Position numbers and translations under genes: made by a program. DNA of 64,000 nucleotides, taken from Bryobacteraceae bacterium. GTDB taxonomy: Bacteria > Acidobacteriota > Terriglobia > Bryobacterales > Bryobacteraceae. Where the stretch lies: positions 1 to 64,000 of the forward strand of contig CANGYQ010000019.1 of the NCBI GenBank assembly GCA_947458745.1. Direction: 5' to 3'. The notes beneath the pieces were generated by a model. That model saw nothing but the letters and a program-made list of their open reading frames with translations. It made no database searches and had not been told where the DNA came from. Below are positions 43,808 to 54,000 of the stretch, in pieces. Position 1 is the first letter of the stretch. The number at the start of each line of letters is the position of its first letter.

Positions 43808-46558
43808 TCAGAACTTGATGCGGATTCCGCCCCATGCGCCGCGGGGCGCACCCGGGGCGTAGAAGGTCGCCTGTTGCACGGGGAACTCTCCGTTTGGAGC
43901 TGCGGCAAAAGGCCGGGCGATATAGTTACCCGAGGCGGTGAATCCGGTGGGCCCGAGTTGTGCTCCGCTGTAGTAGCGGCGGTCGAAGAGATTGTTCACC
44001 TGCATAAACAGTTGCAACCTGCGGTGCACGTGATACCGGGCTCCAAGATTGGCCACCCCGTAACCGGGGGACTTGCCAGAACCCAGATAGTACGTCCCAT
44101 CCGGCTGATGCTGGTTGTTCTCGTTGCCGCGGGCGTAGGAGCTGGAAACGCCCACCACTCCGAGGTCCACGAAGAATTTCGATGTCGCCTGGATGTCGAC
44201 GTAGGCCTTCACCAGGTGGTTGGGAATTAGCGGAATGTGGCTTCCCGGATTGATGTCAATGGTTCCCTCAAGGCCGCGAGAGATGGTTCTGGCGAGTTTG
44301 TTGGTGCTATTGCCGCTTCCATTGACAGTCTCCCGGCTCTCAAACGTGGCATTGAGAAAGGTGTAGCCCCCACCGAAGGTGACGCGGCCCGCTTTTGCAT
44401 TCGCGTCGAGTTCCACACCTTGCCGCCTGGTGGTCTCGAAGTTCTTGAAGTAACCAAAGCCCGTCTGCTCAGAGGCGACGAAGAGGATGTCGTTGTTGTT
44501 GGTGGCCCTAAACCAGCCGGCACTCCACCGCCAGCCACGTTCGCCGCCACCGCGCAATCCAGCCTCAAAGGTGCGGGTGACCACCTGATCCAGCGGTGGA
44601 TCGCCAGCCATCGAGTTCGGCAGCCTGCACGGTGTTTCGGGATCGGCGCAGCCAAGCTCAATGGATGTGGGCGCGCGATTGCCCGTGGTGAAGCCTCCGT
44701 AAAGGCTGACCCCTCCGGCCACCCGATAAGTGGCCCCGGCAGCCGGATTGAAGTGATTGAACTGATGATGACCCGTCAGCGAGCCGCGGCCCGCCTGCGG
44801 GCGAATCCGATCCCGGTTGTCGATTGAGGTGCGATTGAAGCGTCCGGAAAGGGTGAGGTTGAGTCGATCGGCCACCGTGAGGTTGTTCGTCGCATAGACG
44901 CTGCCACTGTGGATGCGGCCGGCCAAGTTCACCCGGGTATCAAAGGGCTCGTCATCGACATCGCCGGCGCTGACGCCATCGGCAAATACACCCGTCCCCT
45001 GGACACTGCGGTCCGAAATCAAATAGCCCAACTCCGTCGATTGGCCGAAGTTGACGCTGTTGCCATCATAGGCCGCGCCGACGGTGAACTGGTTGCGGTT
45101 GGCTCCCAAACGCCCCAGCCAGCTAACCTGTCCGGAAAGTCCATAGTTCCGCTGCTGGGAACTGGTGCGGTTAATGAGCCCGCTGCACTTTTCTCCCGGT
45201 TCGTCACGGAGCAGAATGTTGCCGATGCATCGCCAAAAGGGGAAGGGCGTATTCGCCGCCGATGCCCCCGATGCCGGAAATCCCGTGAAGCCTGCCGCGG
45301 CCAAGGCCGCCCGCTCAGCGGCGCCCGGCTGATAGACAGACTGGTCGAGTGAACCCTCATTGATATCGCCGTTCAACGTGCCGGTGCGGATGTGGCGGAA
45401 ATAGGCATTGCCCGAGAAGGTCACCGTGCTGGTGAGACTGCGCCGCAGGTTCAACGTCAAGGCCGGCGAACGATTGGCGGTGAGGTCTGGTTTGGTGTAG
45501 ACGCTGGTGTAATCGCGGTCCAGGAACCGCTGTTCCTGCAGGCCGTTCCCGATCAGGGAGTTGTTGGCATAAGACAAGTGCAGTCCGATCGACGTGCGTG
45601 CGCTCTGCTTGCCTACGCGGCCGAAAAACTGCCGCACGTTTGAGGGCGACGATTGACGCCAGCCGTCTTCGAAGAACAAGCTGCTGGCTAGGAACCAATT
45701 AAGCCCCCGGGCGGTCGAACCGCCGTGCTCGATATCCGCCAACTTGCGGTTGAAGCTTCCGCCGCTCAATTGAATACTGGTTCCGGGATGGCTGACTCCG
45801 TCCTTGGTCCGGAGCGAGAGAGCTCCGCCCAGCGTGTTCAGGCCAAACAACGGATCGGAGCCCGCAATCATCGCCATCTCGGCGATCGCCACACGAGGGA
45901 TCAGATCCCAGCTCACGACGTCCCCAAAGGGCTGATTGAGCCGCACACCGTCCATGTAGACCGAGACCCCTTGAGGTGTTCCCAAGAGGGGCGAGGCGGT
46001 GTAGCCCCGGTAATTCAGGTCCGGCTGCATGGGATTGCCTTGGATCTCGTTCAGAAAAACATTCGCCAGGCGGCGGTTGAGAAAGTCGGGCAGGTCAAGC
46101 GCGCCACTAGCCTGGATGTCCCGATCGGTGGCTGCTTGAGTGGCCGATGGAATGTCCTCCAGCGGCCGGTCCAGACCCGCCAGAGGGGTTGCGCTGACGA
46201 CCGAAACGGCGTACCCAGCCGAGCCGATCGCCAGACTGACCGAGTGCGTTACGGGGGCCGTGGAATTGACGTTGATGACCGTTGTCTGCGTCGCGAAACC
46301 GTCTTTCGAAATGCGAATCCGGTACTGTCCGAAGGGCAGGTCCCGAACCGTGTGTGCGCCCTGCGCATCAGACCGGAAGCTGCGGCGAAGGCTCATGGAA
46401 ACGCTGTCGAGCAGGCCGTCGGCCTGCACCGCGGCACCTGACGAGTCCTTGACTTCCACCTTGATCTGTCCAAGCGGGGTCTGGGCCTGAGCAACGAGTG
46501 AACCGAGCAGGGTGATCGCCAAATGTAGGCGTCCGGAACGCCACGAGTGCTGAGCCAT
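43808..46558 (-). CDS. TonB-dependent receptor with carboxypeptidase regulatory-like domain
   Basis: A 916-residue outer-membrane receptor: signal peptide ([12 protein letters not shown]), a regulatory-like domain ([19 protein letters not shown]), a plug ([50 protein letters not shown]) and a barrel with [15 protein letters not shown], ending GGIRIKF. It lacks the STN domain of FecA-type signalling receptors. It is divergent from an ECF sigma gene (126-bp gap), which suggests a regulatory link. Confidence 0.92.
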   Translation of the reverse strand: MAQHSWRSGRLHLAITLLGSLVAQAQTPLGQIKVEVKDSSGAAVQADGLLDSVSMSLRRSFRSDAQGAHTVRDLPFGQYRIRISKDGFATQTTVINVNSTAPVTHSVSLAIGSAGYAVSVVSATPLAGLDRPLEDIPSATQAATDRDIQASGALDLPDFLNRRLANVFLNEIQGNPMQPDLNYRGYTASPLLGTPQGVSVYMDGVRLNQPFGDVVSWDLIPRVAIAEMAMIAGSDPLFGLNTLGGALSLRTKDGVSHPGTSIQLSGGSFNRKLADIEHGGSTARGLNWFLASSLFFEDGWRQSSPSNVRQFFGRVGKQSARTSIGLHLSYANNSLIGNGLQEQRFLDRDYTSVYTKPDLTANRSPALTLNLRRSLTSTVTFSGNAYFRHIRTGTLNGDINEGSLDQSVYQPGAAERAALAAAGFTGFPASGASAANTPFPFWRCIGNILLRDEPGEKCSGLINRTSSQQRNYGLSGQVSWLGRLGANRNQFTVGAAYDGNSVNFGQSTELGYLISDRSVQGTGVFADGVSAGDVDDEPFDTRVNLAGRIHSGSVYATNNLTVADRLNLTLSGRFNRTSIDNRDRIRPQAGRGSLTGHHQFNHFNPAAGATYRVAGGVSLYGGFTTGNRAPTSIELGCADPETPCRLPNSMAGDPPLDQVVTRTFEAGLRGGGERGWRWSAGWFRATNNNDILFVASEQTGFGYFKNFETTRRQGVELDANAKAGRVTFGGGYTFLNATFESRETVNGSGNSTNKLARTISRGLEGTIDINPGSHIPLIPNHLVKAYVDIQATSKFFVDLGVVGVSSSYARGNENNQHQPDGTYYLGSGKSPGYGVANLGARYHVHRRLQLFMQVNNLFDRRYYSGAQLGPTGFTASGNYIARPFAAAPNGEFPVQQATFYAPGAPRGAWGGIRIKF

Positions 46559-46684
46559 AAACTGATATTCCCGTTGCCCGCGATCTGTTCAGTCTTTTTC
46601 TAAGAATCCTTCCAATCGATGTTTCGGGGTGGAAACGAAGGGCTTCCTGGTAGAATCAAGGCCTCTTTTCCAAAGCGCTAGCGC

Positions 46685-47236
46685 ATGTCTGAGAACTCCT
46701 GGATCCACACTGCCCGGGTCGTGAATGCGACGAAGGCGGAACAGAACAACCCCATCCAAGCGGAAGTCATTCACCTGTTTACTGAACTTCGGGTACCTTT
46801 GCTGCGATACCTTCATGTGCTCGGCCTCCATGGGGGCGATGGCGAGGACGTGGTCCAGGAAACGTTTCTCGCGCTGTATCGCCATCTGCTAGGAGGGAAG
46901 CCACGGGACTGTTTGCAGGGGTGGATTTTCAAGGTTGCCCGGAACATCGCGTTGAAGCGGCTTCAACGGACGGTATCGTCGGTATGCCAGTCTGAACTCT
47001 TGCCAATTGCCGATCCCGCCGCCGACCCGGAACAGAGGGCGGTCCGGGTTCAGCAGGGCCGCGCTATTCAAAACGCGATCGCCGCCTTACCCGATTTCGA
47101 CCGCCAGTGCCTTTGTTTGCGCGCCGAAGGCCTCCGCTATCGTGATATCGCGGCGGCCTTGGAGGTTTCGCTGGGGTCGGTTGCCCTGGCGTTGAGCCGG
47201 GCCCTCACTAAGCTGGCTCGGGTGGCGCAAAAATGA
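46685..47236 (+). CDS. ECF-type RNA polymerase sigma factor
   Basis: 183 residues with region 2 (GEDVVQETFLALYRHL; GWIFKVARNIALKRL) and region 4 (LPDFDRQCLCLRAEGLRYRD, ALEVSLGSVALALSRAL). Paired with the zinc-finger anti-sigma gene 116 bp downstream and divergent from a TonB receptor gene. TAGAAT near 46652 may be the -10 of an autoregulated or housekeeping promoter. Confidence 0.9.
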   Translation: MSENSWIHTARVVNATKAEQNNPIQAEVIHLFTELRVPLLRYLHVLGLHGGDGEDVVQETFLALYRHLLGGKPRDCLQGWIFKVARNIALKRLQRTVSSVCQSELLPIADPAADPEQRAVRVQQGRAIQNAIAALPDFDRQCLCLRAEGLRYRDIAAALEVSLGSVALALSRALTKLARVAQK

Positions 47237-47352
47237 CGCGCCTGCTTGTTTCAAAAAACTTTGAACAGGCACCGCGCTGACAGAATATCCTTACGATAAC
47301 TTTGATCCGCCGCAGCGCCAGGAGAAATTGAAAGTGGGCCAGGAGGGCATCG

Positions 47353-48174
47353 ATGATTCCCGAAGAGCATATCTCAGATGAAGAACTGGTCCTTGCCGTA
47401 GATGGCGAACTGGGTGAACCGCGGGCAACTTTGGTGAAGCGGCATCTGGCGCATTGCTGGGAGTGCCGCACGCGCCAGGCGCGATGCGAACAGGCAATAG
47501 CGGAATACATGACGGTCCATCGAGCAACGTTCGATCTGCCAATCCCGCCGGTCGAGGGTCCGGCCGCGAAGCTGCGGGCCGCCCTGCGTCAGGAAGTCGC
47601 TCAGTCCGCCGCCGGAACGTGGTGGCGTTGGGCTTGGACGGAGGCAAAGGTGCCGGCGTTGGCTGGGGCCATGGCATTACTGCTGGCTCCTCTGGCGATC
47701 GTCGTGTGGTTTGCTTCGGGACGAGTGGAAGCTGCGGGCCCTCTGCCCGATGCCAGTCTGACACCCGGCGCGGTCCGCCTCATTTCGACGCGGCAGGTTT
47801 GTGTCCTGCCGTTCAGGGACGAAGGCCGCTTGGCGCCGCCGCAACTTGCCGCTCAAGTGTTTGAACGATACCGCATTACAAACCCCAGACCAAGAAGCTA
47901 CGAAGTGGATTATCTGATCAGCCCCGCCTTAGGGGGCTCAGACAATATCGAGAATCTCTGGCCGGTGCCCTATGCGGACGGCCTCTGGACATCCCGCGTG
48001 AAGGATGCACTGGAGGATCACCTGAGATCGCTGGTCTGTGACGGCAAGATCGACCTGGCCACGGCGCAGCATGAGATTTCCAGTAACTGGATTGCCGCTT
48101 ATCAGAAGTACTTCAAGACGAAGAAGCCGATCGCATCCCATGCGCTCTTTGTCAAGGACAGCCCGTGGGAATGA
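47353..48174 (+). CDS. Zinc-finger anti-sigma factor fused to a degenerate HNH-like periplasmic domain
   Basis: 273 residues. The N-terminal cytoplasmic anti-sigma zinc finger is HLAHCWECR (His31, Cys35, Cys38). One membrane segment follows at about 99-122 (VPALAGAMALLLAPLAIVVW). The C-terminal 135-255 region (LTPGAVRLISTRQVC; YEVDYLISPALGGSDNIENL; LATAQHEISSNWIAAY) matches, from memory, a stand-alone secreted family with an EVDHLIxLELGGSN core like an HNH motif. Here the His is Tyr187, so catalysis is probably lost and the domain may act as the sensor. Confidence 0.75.
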   Translation: MIPEEHISDEELVLAVDGELGEPRATLVKRHLAHCWECRTRQARCEQAIAEYMTVHRATFDLPIPPVEGPAAKLRAALRQEVAQSAAGTWWRWAWTEAKVPALAGAMALLLAPLAIVVWFASGRVEAAGPLPDASLTPGAVRLISTRQVCVLPFRDEGRLAPPQLAAQVFERYRITNPRPRSYEVDYLISPALGGSDNIENLWPVPYADGLWTSRVKDALEDHLRSLVCDGKIDLATAQHEISSNWIAAYQKYFKTKKPIASHALFVKDSPWE

Positions 48175-48427
48175 CCTGGATGGTGAGATACGCCGCTTCA
48201 ACCAGGAGGCATTTGACTCCGCCACGCCACTGGCTCAACCGCGCGGCAAGGCACGCTGGGACTGGGTGTCACCGGCGTGATGACTAGCGCCAACTTTGGC
48301 CGCTCCACCCAACTATGGAACCCTCTCTCGCGATAGCAATCCGCGACTCGCTAAATCCCGAAAGGTTCAACGATCTGGACTCTTAAACCCCGAAAGCTTG
48401 CTAGCCTAGGTACTGGAGACGCTCGCA

Positions 48428-49918
48428 ATGCCCGATTTCTCTACCCTGCCGGAGGTCTTCGTTTCCAATTCGGATCTCGCCGCTGCGGTCTCCCGAGAGT
48501 TCAGGTTAGGGCGGCTTCGAAAGCTCGGGTCCCGCCTATACACGCGCAATCTCAAAGAACAGCCAGAGAAGCTGGTGCAGAGGCACCTCTGGCCGCTCGT
48601 CGATGCCTACCTGCCCGGGGCGCTGATCGCAGATCGCACGGCGCTGGAGAACCGCCCCGCCGCCGATGGCTCCGTATTCCTCATCGCCGATCACAAGCGC
48701 GACATTGCACTACCAGGTGTGATGCTCCGTCCGCGTAAGGGGCCGGCCGCTCTGGAAACGGATCGACCATTCATCGGTAGTTTGCGCCTTGCGTCGCCCG
48801 CCCGTGCGTTTCTGGAGAACATGCGGCACTCTCGCGCTCGCTCCGGAGTTGCTCGAACGCTCTCACGAGGCGAGATTGAGGAACGGCTGGATGAGATACT
48901 TCGCCGGAGTGGGGTAGACGCGCTCCAGCGCCTTCGCAATGATGCCCGGGGAGTCGCCAATCAGTTGGGCATGGCCGAGGAGTTCCAGAAACTGGATACC
49001 CTGATCGGCACTTTGTTAGGAACGCGAGAAACGCGGCTCGCATCATCCGTGGCAATCGCACGCGCGGCGGGGGTTCCCTATGATCCCGAGAGGCTCGATC
49101 TGTTCCAACAACTCTTCGCCGAATTGGCAGCTACGGCCCCCGTCATTCGTCCGGCGCGGCCCACGAACGGGCTGGCGCTGCCGTTCTTTGAGGCATACTT
49201 TTCGAACTTCATCGAAGGCACCGAATTTGCCGTGGACGAAGCTGCCGACATCGTCTTCAAGGGGCACATCCCGAAGAGCCGGCCCGCCGAGGCGCACGAC
49301 GTTCTGGGTACATGGAAAATGGTTTCCGACCAGCGCGAAATGTCCCGCTGTCCCAAGGACTCAGGAGAGTTCACAATGCTCCTGAAAAGCCGGCACGCGC
49401 AGATCATGGAAGGTCGGCCGGACAAAGGGCCAGGGCAGTTCAAGGCTGACCCTAACCGCGCTGGCGGGACAGTGTTCGTCGCTCCGGAACTAGTCGCGGG
49501 GACACTCGCCAAGGGCTTCGAAACTTGTCGCGGCCTGACAAGCCCACTACATCGGGCGATCTTCATGATGTTTGTGATCTCAGAAGTTCACCCTTTCGCG
49601 GACGGCAACGGCCGCGTGGCGCGCATCATGATGAACGCGGAGTTGGTCGCCGCCGGAGAGAGCCGAATCATCGTGCCGACGGTGTTCCGCAACAACTATC
49701 TGGCAGCATTGAAGGCGCTGTCGCAGAACCAGATTGCGGGAGCGATCGTTCGCACATTGGATTTTGCGCAGCGCTACACAGCAGCAGTGGATTTTGCGGA
49801 CCTGGACTGGGCACGGCTGATGCTTGATCGGACAAACGCATTCATGGATCCGAATGAGGCCGACACGGCAGGGATGCGATTGTTAATGCCAACACCCGAG
49901 ATCCTCGCAAGGCCCTAG
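48428..49918 (+). CDS. Fic-domain protein with N-terminal AbiEi-like region
   Basis: 496 residues. The Fic motif HPFADGNGRVAR (388-399) is complete, so AMP transfer is expected. The inhibitory helix motif SxxxEG is present as SNFIEG (259-264) ahead of the Fic core, making this a class II Fic protein with built-in inhibition. The first 130 residues (LGRLRKLGSRLYTRN; GALIADRTALENRP; ALPGVMLRPRKG) resemble the winged-helix and middle region of AbiEi-type antitoxins. It stands alone. Target unknown; a stress or phage-related role is possible. Confidence 0.85.
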   Translation: MPDFSTLPEVFVSNSDLAAAVSREFRLGRLRKLGSRLYTRNLKEQPEKLVQRHLWPLVDAYLPGALIADRTALENRPAADGSVFLIADHKRDIALPGVMLRPRKGPAALETDRPFIGSLRLASPARAFLENMRHSRARSGVARTLSRGEIEERLDEILRRSGVDALQRLRNDARGVANQLGMAEEFQKLDTLIGTLLGTRETRLASSVAIARAAGVPYDPERLDLFQQLFAELAATAPVIRPARPTNGLALPFFEAYFSNFIEGTEFAVDEAADIVFKGHIPKSRPAEAHDVLGTWKMVSDQREMSRCPKDSGEFTMLLKSRHAQIMEGRPDKGPGQFKADPNRAGGTVFVAPELVAGTLAKGFETCRGLTSPLHRAIFMMFVISEVHPFADGNGRVARIMMNAELVAAGESRIIVPTVFRNNYLAALKALSQNQIAGAIVRTLDFAQRYTAAVDFADLDWARLMLDRTNAFMDPNEADTAGMRLLMPTPEILARP

Positions 49919-50260
49919 AAGTAGCTGCTGGCTACCACGTGCATGGACAGGTTACTCGCTCAGCTTCCTGCTGAGACTGATACACAAAATGGATCACAGC
50001 GCTCAAACTATGAATGGGAAGCCTATGCAAATTGGCGTTAAGCTCAATCCATCTGGTTGGTAGGACCGAATCGACCAGAAACGACACAGTTGGGACGCGT
50101 GGTTGTCGTGCAGCCGATGAATCCAAGAGCCAATACCCGGGAGCGAAAGGTTGTTAGAAATTCAGGCGCAATTCTCGCGCCATCCGTACGCCGGATTGCC
50201 CGCCATTGCCCGCGAAATCACAAAAAGCGCTGCAACCTATTGATTCCATGGCAGTTATTC
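49919..50260. other. 342-bp intergenic stretch without recognised features
   Basis: Between the Fic gene and the tRNA. Short open frames are below a credible length and have no family resemblance. No repeat, terminator with T-tract, or RNA gene was seen. Confidence 0.5.
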
Positions 50261-50350
50261 TGGCGGTGAGGGTGGGATTCGAACCCACGGAACCCGTTAG
50301 GGTTCAACGGTTTTCGAGACCGCCCGATTCAACCACTCTCGCACCTCACC
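50261..50350 (-). tRNA. tRNA-Ser(CGA)
   Basis: Minus strand. The acceptor stem GGTGAGG (50350-50344) pairs with CCTCACC (50271-50265), discriminator G, and an encoded CCA (50263-50261). The anticodon stem-loop reads CGGTCTCGAAAACCG with anticodon CGA. A long variable arm and a T-arm GTGGGTTCGAATCCCAC are present, as for class II serine tRNAs. It decodes UCG. Confidence 0.96.
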
Positions 50351-50372
50351 GCACGCGTGGCTTGACTATAGA

Positions 50373-50378
50373 ATTATA
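50373..50378 (-). promoter_or_regulatory. -10 box of tRNA-Ser
   Basis: TATAAT read on the minus strand, 22 bp before the mature 5' end of the tRNA. It lies three bases from the start codon of the divergent DUF1549 gene, so the two promoters overlap. Confidence 0.6.
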
Positions 50379-50380
50379 GC

Positions 50381-52588
50381 GTGACCAAGAGTGTTTTCGC
50401 TTTGGCGGTGCGTTCCTTTGCTTTGGTGATTCTGGCGGTGCTGGCCGTGTCTCCAGCGGCGTGGGCGCAGGTGGATTATCAGCGGGATGTTCATCCGGTG
50501 CTGGCGGCCAAGTGCTTTGCTTGCCATGGCGGGGACAAGCGGTCCGGCGGGTTGTCGCTGGGGGACTACCAGAGCGTGCTCGATGGCGGGCGCAGCGGGG
50601 CGGCGGTGGTGCCGGGCGAGGGCAGCGAGAGCTTGCTGGTGCGGCGGGTGAACGGTGAGATCAAGCCGGTGATGCCGCCGGCCGGCGCGCCTTTGAATGA
50701 GCGCGAAGTGGCCGTGCTGCGGGCCTGGATTGATCAAGGTGCACGCTCGGCTCCGACGGCGGCCGCAGCCAAGCGGCGGTTTGTGGCGCCGCTGGAGCTG
50801 ACCAAGCCGACGGCGACCTTTGAAGAACTGCTGGATGTGTATCTAAAGAAGAATGGCGTGACGGCCGCGCCCGTGGCTGACGCCGTTTTTGCGCGGCGGG
50901 TCTATCTGGACTTGTGGGGCTTTCTCCCCTCGCCGGAGCAGTTGCGTGAATTCACTAGTGACAAGGGTGCCGACAAGCGCGGCCGGCTGGTGCGGCAACT
51001 GCTCGCCCATCGCGAAAATACGTCCGAGCATTGGCTCTCCTACTGGAACGACCTGCTGCGCAATGAAGATCGGTTTGGTACCTACGGCGGCGACCGGCTT
51101 TCGATCAGCCCATGGCTGAAGCAGGCGCTTTCCGACAACATGCCGTTTGACCGGATGCTGCGCACGCTGTTGAACCCGCGCGAGAAGACGGACCCGGAGG
51201 GCTTCATCCGCGGCGTCAACTGGCGCGGCGAAGCCAACGCTTCGCAGATGCCCTGGATCCAGGCGGCGCAGAATACGGCGCAGGTCTTTTTGGGGATCAA
51301 CCTGAAGTGCAACTCCTGCCACGACAGCTTTATCAGCAAGTGGAAGCTGAAGCAGGCCTACGGTCTGGCGGCCTATTTTTCACCGGACCCCAAGCTGGAG
51401 CTGGTCCGCTGCGATGCGGCGACGGGTGAGCACACCACCGCGCACTTCCTCTATCCGCAGCTCGACCGGCCCGCGGGCGAGACGCTGAACGAGCGCCGGG
51501 CCGCCGCAGCCGACATCTTTACGGACCCGCGCAATGGCCGCACGCCGCGAACGATGGTGAACCGGATCTGGGCCAAGCTGCTGGGTCGTGGCATCGTGGA
51601 GCCGGTCGACGACATGGACCAGGAGCCGTGGTCGCCCGAGATTCTGGACCGGCTGACCAGCGACTTTGTGGAGCACGGTTACGATCTGCAGTGGCTAATC
51701 TCGACCATCATCAGTTCGAAGGCGTATCAGCTGCCTTCGGTGGCGCAGCCAGAGGCAGTGTTTCGTGGCCCGGCCATTCGCCGGGTGACGGCGGAGCAGT
51801 TTATCGACAGCATCTCGGCGATCACGGGTGAGTGGCCGGTGCTGCAGTTGAATAATTCGCGCGAAGCACGCTACGTGCGCGAAGCTCGGCTGGCGTCTTC
51901 ACCCTTGAGCCGCGCGCTGGGACGGCCCTTCCGGGATCAGGTGATTACGGAACGGGCGACGGAGGCCACTACGCTGCAGGCGCTGGAACTGGTGAATGGC
52001 AAGGATCTCTACCAGCTGGTCTATCGCGGGGCGAGGCGGATGCTGGGGCAACTGCCGCCGGCGCCGAAGCCGCTGTTCGATTCGCTCGTCATGCGCGGCG
52101 ACACCAAGCCGGTGGCGATCGATCTACCGGTGGCGGGCTTGAAGCAACTGTATCTGGTGGTGGCGGATGCAGGCTCGTACGCGACGGACATGGTGAAAAC
52201 CAACTGGACTACTGACGCGTTTGGGGTGATCGACACCGGCGCGGTTTCGACCAAGGTGGTGGAGCTGACGGGCAAGAATCTTGATCGCTTCAAGGCCTCG
52301 GTTCGGGTGGACCCTTCGGTCCATCGCAGTGACATCAATCCGTCGGTGCGGTTTTTTGTTTTCGCCGAAAAGCCGAACTATCAACAACTGGTCCCGGTGG
52401 CGGAGCAGAGGCCGGCACCGCTGGCGGAGACCGCCAAGGCTCAGCTGGCGCGGCGGGTCTTCCAGCATGCGATGGGGCGCGATCCGCTGCCGCGTGAACT
52501 GCGGCTGCTGCGGACCGAGACGCCAGAAGAGTTGGCGGATCTCGTGTGGGCCTTGTCGATGACGCCCGAATTTCAGTTGATTCCGTAA
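50381..52588 (+). CDS. PSCyt1-DUF1549-DUF1553 cytochrome-like protein
   Basis: A 735-residue exported protein. Signal peptide (FALVILAVLAVSPAAWAQ), then a planctomycete-type cytochrome c domain with CFACHGGDKRSGG and a later VMPPAGAPL, then DUF1549 (RRVYLDLWGFLPSPEQL; NSCHD motif) and DUF1553 (NRIWAKLLGRGIVEPVDDMD; ISSKAYQLPS). Start is GTG at 50381 with no Shine-Dalgarno. It forms a pair with the DUF1501 gene 14 bp downstream, a second copy of the arrangement at 38889. Confidence 0.88.
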   Translation: MTKSVFALAVRSFALVILAVLAVSPAAWAQVDYQRDVHPVLAAKCFACHGGDKRSGGLSLGDYQSVLDGGRSGAAVVPGEGSESLLVRRVNGEIKPVMPPAGAPLNEREVAVLRAWIDQGARSAPTAAAAKRRFVAPLELTKPTATFEELLDVYLKKNGVTAAPVADAVFARRVYLDLWGFLPSPEQLREFTSDKGADKRGRLVRQLLAHRENTSEHWLSYWNDLLRNEDRFGTYGGDRLSISPWLKQALSDNMPFDRMLRTLLNPREKTDPEGFIRGVNWRGEANASQMPWIQAAQNTAQVFLGINLKCNSCHDSFISKWKLKQAYGLAAYFSPDPKLELVRCDAATGEHTTAHFLYPQLDRPAGETLNERRAAAADIFTDPRNGRTPRTMVNRIWAKLLGRGIVEPVDDMDQEPWSPEILDRLTSDFVEHGYDLQWLISTIISSKAYQLPSVAQPEAVFRGPAIRRVTAEQFIDSISAITGEWPVLQLNNSREARYVREARLASSPLSRALGRPFRDQVITERATEATTLQALELVNGKDLYQLVYRGARRMLGQLPPAPKPLFDSLVMRGDTKPVAIDLPVAGLKQLYLVVADAGSYATDMVKTNWTTDAFGVIDTGAVSTKVVELTGKNLDRFKASVRVDPSVHRSDINPSVRFFVFAEKPNYQQLVPVAEQRPAPLAETAKAQLARRVFQHAMGRDPLPRELRLLRTETPEELADLVWALSMTPEFQLIP

Positions 52589-52602
52589 GAGGAGATAAAG
52601 CA

Positions 52603-53991
52603 ATGATCACCATGGACCGGCGAACTTTTCTCTCCACTCTGGCAGCGGCTTCCGGGCCCGCGTTGCAGGCTTCAGAACAGAAGCTGACGCCCACCGCGGA
52701 CACGATGATCGTGCTGTGGATGGGCGGCGGCATGGCGCAGACGGAGACGTTTGACCCCAAGCGCTACACGCCCTACGCCCCGGGCACGCCGTCGAACCAG
52801 GTGCTGTCTACCTTCAAGCCGATCGACACGGTGGTGGATAACATCAAGCTCACCGAAGGCCTGGAAAACATCGCCCAGGTGATGGACCGCGGCACGCTGA
52901 TCCGCAGCTATCAGGCGGCGGACCTGGGGTTCATTCTGCATTCGCGGCATCAGTACCACTGGCACACGGGTTACGCTCCGCCGCAGACGGTCGCGATGGC
53001 GCACATTGGCGCGATGATCTCGAAGACGTTGGGGCCGCGCAATGCGGAGATGCCCGCGTTTATTGACGTCGGGCAGGACATGGAGATCGGCGCGGAAAGC
53101 CAGGCGGTGAAGGCGTTCCACACGGCGGGCTTCCTGGGGGCGGAGCACGGCCCGTTCATGATCGTGAACCCGGAGGACGCAGCGTCGAGCGTCCGGCCGC
53201 TGAAGGAGCTGGGCGACAAGCGCTTTCAGAGCCGACGGGAGCTGTGGCGGCAGTTGACGAAGAACTCGCCATTGCAGCAGGCGGGCGGGTTCCAGAAAGA
53301 GTCGCTATTGCGGTCGGTGGAATCGGCGCACCGGCTGCTCGATTCAGCCTCGGCCAAGGCGTTTGACCTGTCGCTGGAACCCAAGGCCAGCTTTGACCGC
53401 TACAACACGGGCCGCTTCGGCCAAGGCTGCCTACTCGCGCGGCGGCTGACGGAGGCGGGGGCGCGGTTTATCGAAGTCACCACCGAGTATGTCCCCTTCC
53501 GCCACTGGGACACGCACGAAAACGGGCATGAGCGCGTGGTCGAGATGAAGCGGCAGATCGACCGTCCGATCGCGCAACTGGTGCGCGACCTCGAAGAACG
53601 CGGCCTGCTGAACCGCACGCTGATCGTGCTGGCCAGCGAGTTCGGGCGCGACATGATGATGGAAGGCAAGCCGGGCAATCTCGTCAAGAACCAGGTGGAC
53701 GTGCCCGACATCATTAACAGCACCAAGCACTACGGCATGCACCGCCACTTCACCGACGCGGGCAGCGTGCTGCTATTCGGCGGCGGCATGAAGCGCGGCT
53801 ATCTTTACGGCGAGACTGCGCCCGAGCGGCCCTGCAAAACGATCAAAAACCCGATCGGCATTGAAGATCTGCACGCAACGCTCTACCGCGCCATGGGCAT
53901 CCCAGCGGACACGGCCTACATCACCGAGAAGCGGCCGGTCTATGTGACTCGTGATGGCAAGGGCAAAGTGGTGACGGACTTGTTGGCCTAG
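52603..53991 (+). CDS. Tat-exported DUF1501 protein
   Basis: A 462-residue protein starting MITMDRRTFLSTLAAAS, a twin-arginine signal (DRRTFLS). The fold is that of the alkaline-phosphatase/sulfatase superfamily: TMIVLWMGGGMAQTETFDP, then GRFGQGCLLARRLTEAG and LIVLASEFGRDMMM. AGAGGAGAT precedes the ATG at 52603. Acts with the upstream DUF1549 protein; substrate unknown. Confidence 0.88.
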   Translation: MITMDRRTFLSTLAAASGPALQASEQKLTPTADTMIVLWMGGGMAQTETFDPKRYTPYAPGTPSNQVLSTFKPIDTVVDNIKLTEGLENIAQVMDRGTLIRSYQAADLGFILHSRHQYHWHTGYAPPQTVAMAHIGAMISKTLGPRNAEMPAFIDVGQDMEIGAESQAVKAFHTAGFLGAEHGPFMIVNPEDAASSVRPLKELGDKRFQSRRELWRQLTKNSPLQQAGGFQKESLLRSVESAHRLLDSASAKAFDLSLEPKASFDRYNTGRFGQGCLLARRLTEAGARFIEVTTEYVPFRHWDTHENGHERVVEMKRQIDRPIAQLVRDLEERGLLNRTLIVLASEFGRDMMMEGKPGNLVKNQVDVPDIINSTKHYGMHRHFTDAGSVLLFGGGMKRGYLYGETAPERPCKTIKNPIGIEDLHATLYRAMGIPADTAYITEKRPVYVTRDGKGKVVTDLLA

Positions 53992-54000
53992 AGCTACGGC

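Noticed and set aside
48175..48427. Possible small gene in the 253-bp gap before the Fic gene
   Set aside because: Short frames without start signals or recognisable sequence; nothing else seen.
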